This document shows, in pieces, positions 1 through 5,168 of a stretch of DNA of 7,015 nucleotides (the first letter of the stretch is position 1; each line of letters starts with the position of its first letter). The notes below the pieces were generated by a model. It was not told the DNA's origin. It worked only from the letters and a program-made list of their open reading frames with translations, and made no database searches. The translations under genes were made by a program, and so were the position numbers. The stretch is from Oscillospiraceae bacterium (lineage in GTDB: Bacteria > Bacillota > Clostridia > UMGS1883), in contig SVJI01000076.1 of the NCBI GenBank assembly GCA_015069065.1, positions 1-7,015 on the forward strand, written 5' to 3'.

Positions 1-1
1 T

Positions 2-151
2 GCATTAAATGACTTTTGGTTCGAATTTATGTCAAGAGAAAGTGATGATATTTTACTATTACTTCAGGAAGAACTGGAAAAGAAAACAGATAGCGGAATT
101 CACAGGTGGCTATATTCATATCTTCCATCATGTAATCCCTGCATGTTATAG
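2..151 (+). CDS. C-terminal end of an unrecognised protein (5' truncated)
   Basis: An open frame enters from the left edge and stops with TAG at 149-151, giving 49 residues. The fragment has an acidic, helix-like middle (MSRESDD, then QEELEKKTDSG) and ends in a Trp/Tyr/Cys-containing tail (YSYLPSCNPCML). I do not recognise the family and assign no function. The stop lies 21 bases before the next start codon, so the two genes could be cotranscribed. A second frame is also open here (ATG at 9 to a TAG near 161). I prefer the frame at 2 because its translation is more like a normal soluble protein, but this is a weak argument on 150 bases. The upstream flank would settle which frame is real. Confidence 0.45.
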   Translation, partial: ALNDFWFEFMSRESDDILLLLQEELEKKTDSGIHRWLYSYLPSCNPCML

Positions 152-160
152 TGATATATA

Positions 161-167
161 GGAGGTG
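161..167 (+). promoter_or_regulatory. Ribosome binding site of the LysM-CAP gene
   Basis: GGAGGTG lies 5 bases before the ATG at 173 and supports that start. No convincing -35/-10 pair is visible between 1 and 160, which fits transcription from further upstream. Confidence 0.85.
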
Positions 168-172
168 TTAAA

Positions 173-778
173 ATGAAAAAAATCTTAATTTTTCTGATAG
201 CGGTATTTCAAATAACCGCAGTATTTCCAAGTTATGCGCAATCAGCGCAGCAACACACGGTTGTATCGGGCGACAGCATGTGGAAAATTGCAGTCAAGTA
301 TGAGGTGGGACTGAGCGAGATAAAAAACGCAAATCCGCATATTACAAATCCTGAACTCATTTATCCGGGGCAAGTGTTAAATATCCCTAAAATGGATGAA
401 ACAGTTTTAAACTATGAAAATGAGGTTGTCAGACTTGTAAACGAAATCAGGGTAAAAAACGGATTAAATCCCCTTACCGCAGATTGGGAGCTAAGCCGTG
501 TGGCAAGGTATAAGTCACAGGATATGAAAGACAACAACTATTTTTCGCACAATAGTCCGATTTATGGAAGCCCGTTCACTATGATTAAAAACTTCGGAAT
601 ATCATACAGAAGTGCGGCAGAAAATATTGCCAAAGGACAGAAAACACCACAGGCGGTTGTGAATGGGTGGATGAATTCTTCGGGACATCGCGCCAATATA
701 TTAAATCCTACATATAAAAAAATCGGTGTTGGGTATGTTCCAAGCGGAAACTACTGGACTCAAATGTTTATAGGATAA
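173..778 (+). CDS. Secreted LysM and CAP (SCP-like/YkwD-type) domain protein
   Basis: This 201-residue protein is probably exported to bind the cell wall. Residues 1-22 form a signal peptide: Lys2-Lys3, a hydrophobic stretch, and a likely signal peptidase cut after SYA-22. Residues 28-72 are one LysM domain, from HTVVSGDSMWKIA to LIYPGQVLNIP, a fold that binds GlcNAc-containing glycans such as peptidoglycan. Residues about 80-201 are a CAP domain with the usual bacterial landmarks: FSHNSP (His126), AENIA (Glu150) and GWMNSSGHRANIL (His172). The LysM-CAP order is common in Firmicutes, including YkwD-like and spore-coat-associated proteins. The biochemical role of bacterial CAP domains is mostly unsettled, so I do not assign a reaction. 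The protein is complete and uninterrupted. It may be cotranscribed with the fragment before it, and it ends before a strong terminator shared with a convergent gene. Domain calls are firm; the cellular role is unknown. Confidence 0.93.
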   Translation: MKKILIFLIAVFQITAVFPSYAQSAQQHTVVSGDSMWKIAVKYEVGLSEIKNANPHITNPELIYPGQVLNIPKMDETVLNYENEVVRLVNEIRVKNGLNPLTADWELSRVARYKSQDMKDNNYFSHNSPIYGSPFTMIKNFGISYRSAAENIAKGQKTPQAVVNGWMNSSGHRANILNPTYKKIGVGYVPSGNYWTQMFIG

Positions 779-815
779 TAACAATATATAAAATAAGCTA
801 AATATTTTTACTCTC

Positions 816-854
816 AAAGATAAAGACCACACAATGTGGCCTTTATCTTTTTTT
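816..854 (+). terminator. Intrinsic terminator between convergent genes
   Basis: A 16-bp stem (816-831 with 835-850, one G.T pair, loop CAA) runs into a T tract at 848-854. It lies 37 bases after the stop of the LysM-CAP gene and 14 bases beyond the stop of the minus-strand hydrolase. It is a good plus-strand terminator. In the minus direction the hairpin ends in TCTTT but no longer T run follows, so it may serve the hydrolase less efficiently. Confidence 0.9.
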
Positions 855-863
855 GTTCTGCTT

Positions 864-1931
864 TTAATTAAATTTCCCAAGATTACGTAGAAAACTTCCC
901 ACTGCAACGCCAATACCTATCAGTGTTTTTTCTGTGGATACGTTATCGCCGTTCACGGGATCACCCTCGCCAATGTATTTTTGAAAAATATTCATAATTC
1001 CCAGTGTCGCGTACTGCCTGACAGAGGGGTTCATTTTCATCAAATCCTTTGAGAGCTTTTCTGCATAAGCGGAAAGCCGCCCTTGATTAGATTGCTGTCG
1101 TAGTCTGCCTCTGTTATCAAGCATGGCTTCCATGTTGTGAATGCCTGATTTTGATTGAATATAATAAATATGCTTTTGAGGAACAAGGCGATTACCTAAT
1201 ACGTTTACATAGTCATTGTCAGCAGAAAAGCTGTATATACGTGCTCTTCGTCTTTCATAATCTTCTCCATACTGATTTTTCATAAAACGCAATGCTTCAG
1301 GAGAAAACCCCTGCCCTGCAAAACTGTAGCAATCGTTTACTAAATCTGAATGTATGGTAACAAACTGGGCTTTATTTCCTCCTTTTGAATGGCCTGTAAC
1401 TGTTATTTTGGTATCAGTGTTCCACTTTTCCTTTGCAGCTACTTTGTTAAACCAATTCAGTGCTTCTGCCTGCTGGTCAGTGGCATAGTCTTTTATAATA
1501 GCCGTGCTGTCTGCTATATCCCCAGAATGGGAAAATGTGGCATATACATTTTCTTCGGGAATACCAGACAACCCCTCTCCGTTATCTATCCACTCACCGC
1601 TGCCTGTTCCCTTAAAGACTGCAGATATACTACCATCCGGCTTTGTAAAAGTACAGGCGGTTAAGCCACCCTTTGAATAGGTAAGGCTGCCTATTTGAGA
1701 AAGGGCAAGGATGGGGTTGCTAAGGAGTGCATTTCTCAGCAGCCACAGCCTGCGTATGTCCCGATTCTCCCAATCCTGTGGATTATCGCGGGACGCTTGT
1801 TCAAGATTTTGAGTTATAGCCTGCAGGGATTCATTTTCTGCGGGAGCGAGCTTATGTGTCAGATAGAGATACAGATTATAAATAGCCTCGTCATTTGCTT
1901 TTTCAAGAATTTCTTTATCTAAATAATTCAT
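864..1931 (-). CDS. DUF2974/Mbeg1-like alpha/beta-hydrolase (lipase-type fold)
   Basis: This 355-residue protein resembles serine hydrolases of the DUF2974 (Mbeg1-like) group. The nucleophile elbow GHSKGG is at 180-185 with Ser182. A plausible acid is Asp238 or Asp240 in SADNDYVN, and a plausible catalytic histidine is His265 in SGIHNM, giving a complete triad in the right order. FKGTGSGEWIDNGEG (106-120) matches the conserved stretch before the elbow in this group. The first 80 residues look mostly helical, and the end (about 336-348, LIGIGVAVGSFLR) is a short Gly-rich hydrophobic segment that could touch a membrane. There is no signal peptide. The start ATG (1929-1931) has GGGTG 5 bases upstream and a promoter further up. 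It is monocistronic and convergent with the LysM-CAP gene. Substrate is unknown: lipase or esterase is inferred from the fold. A secreted effector of the type VII kind is possible, but no LXG/WXG partner or immunity gene is visible. Confidence 0.82.
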   Translation of the reverse strand: MNYLDKEILEKANDEAIYNLYLYLTHKLAPAENESLQAITQNLEQASRDNPQDWENRDIRRLWLLRNALLSNPILALSQIGSLTYSKGGLTACTFTKPDGSISAVFKGTGSGEWIDNGEGLSGIPEENVYATFSHSGDIADSTAIIKDYATDQQAEALNWFNKVAAKEKWNTDTKITVTGHSKGGNKAQFVTIHSDLVNDCYSFAGQGFSPEALRFMKNQYGEDYERRRARIYSFSADNDYVNVLGNRLVPQKHIYYIQSKSGIHNMEAMLDNRGRLRQQSNQGRLSAYAEKLSKDLMKMNPSVRQYATLGIMNIFQKYIGEGDPVNGDNVSTEKTLIGIGVAVGSFLRNLGKFN

Positions 1932-1966
1932 ATTATCACCCGCTGACTAAAAGTTCTTTTAATCTA

Positions 1967-1996
1967 TATATATGAAATATTTATAAACCTTGTCAA
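1967..1996 (-). promoter_or_regulatory. Sigma-A-type promoter of the hydrolase gene
   Basis: Read on the minus strand, a perfect -35 TTGACA (1996-1991) is followed after 18 bases by TATATA (1972-1967). Shifting by one base gives a 17-base spacer and ATATAT. It lies about 35 bases from the ATG and 12 bases from a 16-bp inverted repeat upstream of it. Confidence 0.7.
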
Positions 1997-2008
1997 AGTA
2001 GAGAAAGG

Positions 2009-2044
2009 GAAGCCGTCAGATGAATTGTTTCATCTGACGGCTTC
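2009..2044. repeat. Perfect 16-bp inverted repeat in a divergent spacer
   Basis: Arms 2009-2024 and 2029-2044 (GAAGCCGTCAGATGAA and its exact complement) flank a TTGT loop. It looks like a terminator stem, but neither side has a real T run (TTGCTTGAGTTTT to the right; CCCTTTCTCT on the minus strand to the left). No gene ends here, because both neighbours are transcribed away from it. It may be an operator, a transcription insulator, or a copy of a dispersed repeat. Confidence 0.8.
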
Positions 2045-2172
2045 TTGCTTGAGTTTTACACTGATTTTCACCCCAAATTTTTGTCTGAATTATAAAAATA
2101 AGGGCAAAAAAAGAAAAAAATTCTGTGAAAAAAACTTTTTAAACTAAATTATACGCAATTTATTTAGCCATA

Positions 2173-2201
2173 TTTACAATTTTTTTCATTTTTTGTATAA
2201 T
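2173..2201 (+). promoter_or_regulatory. Sigma-A-type promoter of the regulator-symporter operon
   Basis: TTTACA (2173-2178), a 17-base spacer and a perfect TATAAT (2196-2201) lie 23 bases before the ATG at 2225. The spacer between 2045 and 2172 is very AT-rich with A and T runs that could act as UP-type or bent DNA. The heptamer ATTATAC at 2148-2154 is inverted at 2195-2201 over the -10 box, a possible but unproven operator pair. Confidence 0.8.
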
Positions 2202-2210
2202 CTACTAAAT

Positions 2211-2216
2211 AGGAGG
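2211..2216 (+). promoter_or_regulatory. Ribosome binding site that decides the regulator start
   Basis: AGGAGG lies 8 bases before ATG 2225. An in-frame GTG at 2216 overlaps this site and so cannot be its start. Confidence 0.88.
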
Positions 2217-2224
2217 TGCGTCAA

Positions 2225-2698
2225 ATGGATTCAACAGATTATCAAATTTTATCGTGCTTAAAGGAAAATTCCAGAGAGAATGCGACTAACATCGGTGCAA
2301 AAATCAATTTGTCAACATCTGCAGTAATTGAACGAATTAAAAAACTGGAAAACTCAGGTATTATCGAAAAATATACTACCATTATAAATCAAAGTGCGTT
2401 GGGTAGAGAGTTGACAGCGTTTATTTATGTAAGTCTGGAACACCCCAAATACAACGAGGAGTTTATAAGGCTTATAAACGAAAATTCGTCAGTAGTGGAG
2501 TGCCACTATATTGCCGGTGATTTTGATTTTATACTAAAGGTTGTCACAAAGTCGGGAAGAACCTTAGAGGGTGTACTGAATTTTGTGAAATCTATCGGCG
2601 GTGTATCGTTGACACGCACCTCGGTTGTGCTTTCGACAAACAAATGCGAGGTGTCTCTGCTTCCCGATAAGGAAAAGGATGATACAGATACTATTTAA
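2225..2698 (+). CDS. Lrp/AsnC-family transcriptional regulator
   Basis: This 157-residue protein has the two-part Lrp/AsnC layout and typical length. Residues 1-50 are the winged helix-turn-helix: MDSTDYQILSCL, then the recognition region LSTSAVIERIKKLENSGII, the family's most conserved stretch. Residues about 62-140 are the RAM/AsnC ligand-binding domain, with FIYVSLEH forming the first strand and AGDFDFILKV (97-106) matching the Gly-Asp turn that lies near the amino-acid effector pocket. The tail (148-157) is charged and acidic. Members bind DNA as dimers or octamers and usually sense amino acids. The gene is first in an operon with a sodium:alanine/glycine symporter 20 bases downstream, so control of that symporter by alanine, glycine or another amino acid is the likely job. 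The effector and direction of control are inference. The start was set at ATG 2225 from the ribosome site. Confidence 0.93.
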   Translation: MDSTDYQILSCLKENSRENATNIGAKINLSTSAVIERIKKLENSGIIEKYTTIINQSALGRELTAFIYVSLEHPKYNEEFIRLINENSSVVECHYIAGDFDFILKVVTKSGRTLEGVLNFVKSIGGVSLTRTSVVLSTNKCEVSLLPDKEKDDTDTI

Positions 2699-2718
2699 CA
2701 ACAGAGGAGTGCTTAAAG

Positions 2719-4074
2719 ATGGAGCTGATAAGTTCAATAAATACACACATCAATGACATTGTATGGGGACCGGTGATGCTTACCCTCCTTATCGGAACAG
2801 GACTGTTTTTGTCCGTTAAGACGGGCTTTCTGCAGTTTGGTAAATTCGGATATATGATGAAAAATACCATTTTAGGTGTGTTTTCAAAGAATCAGCATGA
2901 AAAGGATACATCAGGGGTAAGTCCGTTTCAGGCAGTTGCAACTGCAATGGCGGGAACAATTGGTACAGGCAGTATAGCCGGACTTGCTACGGCGATTATG
3001 TCGGGTGGACCCGGTGCAGTTTTCTGGATGTGGATAAGCGCATTGCTCGGAATGGTGACAAAATATTCAGAGATTCTGCTCTCCCTTAAATACAGGGAAA
3101 AAAATGAAAACGGTCAGTGGGTCGGCGGACCTATGTATTACATAAAAAACGGATTAAATCTGAAATGGCTGGCGGTATTGTTTGCCGTTTTCGCTATGAT
3201 GGCATGTCTTGGTACAGGTAATGCAACGCAGTCGAATTCAATTGCAGTTGCGTTGGAGAGTACCATGGGAATAGAAGTATGGATTACAGGAATAGTTCTT
3301 ACAATACTTGTTGCTGCTGTAATTCTGGGCGGTATGCGCAGAATTTCTGCCATAAATGAGAAACTCGTTCCCTTTATGGCAATGTTTTATGTTGTTTGTT
3401 CTGTAATGGCACTTGTAATAAATTGGAACAAAATTCCCGCTGCGTTTGCACTGATATTTAAAGAAGCGTTTAATTTCAGGGCGGCAGCCGGCGGTGTGGG
3501 TGGATATGGAATTATGCTGGCAATGCACTACGGTTTTTCCCGCGGAGTTTTCTCAAATGAGGCAGGTCTTGGCAGTGCGCCCATTGCACATGCAGCCTCC
3601 AGTGCTAAAAGCCCTGTTCAGCAAGGACTTTGGGGAATGTTTGAAGTGTTTTTTACAACAATTGTAATTTGTACATTTTCGGCACTGGTAATTTTGACGG
3701 CAGGCGTCTGGAGCGGTGGAGAATTTCAGGGTTCTGCCCTCAGCATAGCTTCGTTTAATACTATAATTCCCGGATTTGGCGGTGTTATAGTAACCTTGTC
3801 CACTGTGTTTTTTGCCCTGTCAACTATTTTGGGTTGGGCGTATTACGGAGAAGTTTGCATGGAGTTTCTCTCAGGTAATTCGGCAAAGGCGGTATTTATA
3901 TACAGATGTATATACGTTGCCTTTGTATTTATCGGTACAGTGGGAAGTCTGGATTTGATATGGAGCATTTCAGAAACAATGAACGGACTTATGGCTATTC
4001 CTAATCTGGTTGGTATAATCGGACTTTATAAGGTGATAAAACTAACTACAAAAGAGCATTTTGAAAAACTGTAA
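2719..4074 (+). CDS. AGCS-family sodium:alanine/glycine symporter
   Basis: This 451-residue polytopic membrane protein imports alanine and/or glycine with sodium. The family signature PGAVFWMW is at 98-105, followed by TKYSE. The preceding substrate-region helix AVATAMAGTIGTGSIAG (72-88) and the later SRGVFSNEAGLGSAP (274-288) are the other hallmark stretches of AlsT/DagA/AgcS proteins. GGPMYYI (136-142) and GGMRRIS (204-210) are also typical. Hydrophobic segments run throughout the protein, consistent with the roughly 10-12 helices of the LeuT-like fold. Length is normal and no key motif is broken. GAGGAG (2704-2709) lies 9 bases before the ATG. It is the second gene after the Lrp-type regulator with no promoter visible in between, and a terminator follows 11 bases after its stop. 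Substrate is given at family level; D-alanine, serine or glutamine cannot be excluded. Confidence 0.95.
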   Translation: MELISSINTHINDIVWGPVMLTLLIGTGLFLSVKTGFLQFGKFGYMMKNTILGVFSKNQHEKDTSGVSPFQAVATAMAGTIGTGSIAGLATAIMSGGPGAVFWMWISALLGMVTKYSEILLSLKYREKNENGQWVGGPMYYIKNGLNLKWLAVLFAVFAMMACLGTGNATQSNSIAVALESTMGIEVWITGIVLTILVAAVILGGMRRISAINEKLVPFMAMFYVVCSVMALVINWNKIPAAFALIFKEAFNFRAAAGGVGGYGIMLAMHYGFSRGVFSNEAGLGSAPIAHAASSAKSPVQQGLWGMFEVFFTTIVICTFSALVILTAGVWSGGEFQGSALSIASFNTIIPGFGGVIVTLSTVFFALSTILGWAYYGEVCMEFLSGNSAKAVFIYRCIYVAFVFIGTVGSLDLIWSISETMNGLMAIPNLVGIIGLYKVIKLTTKEHFEKL

Positions 4075-4085
4075 AAAAATATGTT

Positions 4086-4133
4086 GGCAATCATTATTTG
4101 CAAGACCGGAGCGAATAATGATTGCCTTTTTTT
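4086..4133 (+). terminator. Intrinsic terminator of the regulator-symporter operon
   Basis: GGCAATCATTATTT (4086-4099) pairs with 4113-4126 (one T.G pair), and two further G-C pairs (4100/4112, 4101/4111) close a 9-base loop. A run of seven T follows at 4127-4133, then GGTTTTT. Its 3' arm also contains the -35 box of the next gene. Confidence 0.93.
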
Positions 4134-4150
4134 GGTTTTTATTGTATAAT
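4122..4150 (+). promoter_or_regulatory. Promoter of the TraX-like gene, overlapping the upstream terminator
   Basis: TTGCCT (4122-4127) lies 17 bases before a perfect TATAAT (4145-4150). The -35 box is formed by the end of the terminator stem and the first T of its tract. The predicted start point is about 40 bases before the ATG at 4197. Confidence 0.7.
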
Positions 4151-4196
4151 AATTCCAAATGTTTGTTCTTGGAGGTTGATTGTCGGTGAATGCGCA

Positions 4197-4946
4197 ATGA
4201 CGGATAAAACAACAAATCCTGTATCATTAAGCGGTAATACTCTTAAGATTATTGCCGCCGTTTGTATGCTTATAGACCATATAGGGCATATTCTCCTGCC
4301 TGAATATATAATTTTGAGAATCATCGGCAGGGTATCTATGCCCATATTTGCGTACATGGTGGCGGAGGGGTGTTACTATACAAAGGACAGGAAAAAGTAT
4401 TTTCTTACAGTGTTTTTACTGTCGGTTGTATGCCAGGCGGTTGATTATATCTATAGCGGAAGCCTTAGGCTGGGGATTCTCGTTACTTTTTCTCTGTCAA
4501 TCGCTTTGGTGTATTCTCTCCAATATACGAAAGAACAGGTTTTTTCGGATACAGTTTTATCTTTTGAAAAGTGCAGAGGCATTGCTATTTTCCTGAGTAC
4601 GGTAGCAGCGGTGTATGTGTTAACAAGGTTTGTCAGCGTGGATTACGGTTTCCACGGATGTATGCTGCCTGTATATGCCGAGGCGCTGCGGCAAAACCGT
4701 GTGAATAAATCTTCGTTGTTGGAAAAAGTTGATATGCCGTCTTACCGTGTGCTGGCTTTTGCGGCAGGATTGTTGATTTTGTCGGTTAACTCCTCAGGGA
4801 TACAGATTTATTCCCTGTGTTCAGTTTTGCTGCTTATGCTGTATTCGGGAAAACGCGGAAAGAAAAAAATGAAATGGTTTTTTTATATATTCTATCCCAC
4901 GCATCTGTTGGTTCTCGAAGCAATCCGCTTTTTTTTCATAAGATAA
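4197..4946 (+). CDS. TraX-like integral membrane protein
   Basis: This 249-residue hydrophobic protein has the landmarks of the TraX family, whose plasmid member N-acetylates F-pilin. Visible motifs are LKIIAAVCMLIDHIG (16-30), LRIIGRVSMPIFAYMVAEG (40-58), DYGFHG (149-154) and YIFYPTHLLVLEAIR (230-244). The His in IDHIG and the His in YPTHL are characteristic of these acyltransferase-like proteins. Roughly six to eight membrane segments are expected. Chromosomal homologues in Firmicutes stand alone without conjugation genes, as here, and their acceptor is unknown. I chose ATG 4197 because GGTGA (4185-4189) lies 7 bases upstream. An in-frame TTG at 4122 lies inside the previous terminator and ahead of the promoter's -10 box, so it is not credible. 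A stronger GGAGG at 4171-4175 is too far for this ATG and may serve a tiny leader frame. No terminator with a plus-strand T tract is seen after the gene. Confidence 0.85.
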   Translation: MTDKTTNPVSLSGNTLKIIAAVCMLIDHIGHILLPEYIILRIIGRVSMPIFAYMVAEGCYYTKDRKKYFLTVFLLSVVCQAVDYIYSGSLRLGILVTFSLSIALVYSLQYTKEQVFSDTVLSFEKCRGIAIFLSTVAAVYVLTRFVSVDYGFHGCMLPVYAEALRQNRVNKSSLLEKVDMPSYRVLAFAAGLLILSVNSSGIQIYSLCSVLLLMLYSGKRGKKKMKWFFYIFYPTHLLVLEAIRFFFIR

Positions 4947-5058
4947 ATATATAGCGCCAAGGGTGAATATAATAAAATTGAAAAAAGTTACAAATGACAA
5001 TCTTTATTTGCAAAAAAAGCACAAATTTTACCCCTGAAAAAACAAGTAATATTTAAAA

Positions 5059-5095
5059 AACTTTATTTTGCAACCCTAGGTTGCGAAATAAAGTT
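5059..5095. repeat. 17-bp-arm inverted repeat, candidate operator
   Basis: Arms 5059-5075 (AACTTTATTTTGCAACC) and 5079-5095 are complementary with a single G.T pair around a CTA centre. The repeat ends 11 bases before the -35 box of the HTH-GlmM promoter. As RNA it would be a terminator-like hairpin, but the T tract (complement of A5055-A5060) lies on the minus-strand exit side, where no gene needs ending. A binding site for a dimeric regulator, possibly the fused HTH of the next gene, is the preferred reading. Confidence 0.7.
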
Positions 5096-5106
5096 ATAAA
5101 AGTTGC

Positions 5107-5134
5107 TTGACTACAGGAAAAAATTTGGTATGAT
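5107..5134 (+). promoter_or_regulatory. Promoter of the HTH-glmM operon
   Basis: TTGACT (5107-5112), a 16-base spacer and TATGAT (5129-5134) lie 34 bases before the ATG. An overlapping alternative -10, TATGTT, is at 5135-5140. The ribosome site is GAGGGATG-like (about 5154-5161), 7 bases before ATG 5169. Confidence 0.72.
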
Positions 5135-5168
5135 TATGTTAGACTTAATATGTGAGGGATGATTAAAT

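Larger units (their letters stand above)
4947..5168. other. AT-rich regulatory spacer before the HTH-GlmM gene
   Basis: I see no credible coding frame in these 222 bases. They hold a 37-bp inverted repeat (5059-5095), a third copy of its arm sequence in direct orientation (CTTTATTTGCAA, 5002-5013), and a promoter (5107-5134). Nothing resembling the glmS ribozyme or another known riboswitch core was recognised by eye. Confidence 0.6.

Noticed and set aside
9..161. Small gene from ATG 9 in the third frame.
   Set aside because: It competes with the frame at 2-151, has no ribosome site visible in the window, and its translation shows no recognisable features. It cannot be fully excluded on so little sequence.
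1389..1922. Plus-strand open frames opposite the hydrolase (1389-1664 and 1695-1922).
   Set aside because: They are antisense to a well-supported gene, have Cys/Phe/Ile-rich unstructured translations, no ribosome site and no recognisable domain.
2216..2224. GTG start at 2216 for the Lrp-type regulator.
   Set aside because: The GTG overlaps the AGGAGG site. ATG 2225 lies 8 bases after it and gives the typical family N-terminus.
4094..4103. TTATTTGCAA in the symporter terminator as another copy of the HTH-GlmM operator element.
   Set aside because: The ten-base match is explained by the terminator stem and is not near a promoter position comparable to the 5059-5095 palindrome, so it is probably chance.
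4122..4196. Extended N-terminus of the TraX-like protein from TTG 4122.
   Set aside because: That start lies inside the upstream terminator stem and before the promoter's -10 box, has no ribosome site, and adds residues without family resemblance. ATG 4197 is preferred.
4947..5168. glmS-type ribozyme or other amino-sugar riboswitch ahead of the GlmM gene.
   Set aside because: The spacer is too AT-rich and simple. I see only a palindrome and short repeats, and no conserved ribozyme core. A covariance-model search (Infernal with the glmS family) would be decisive.
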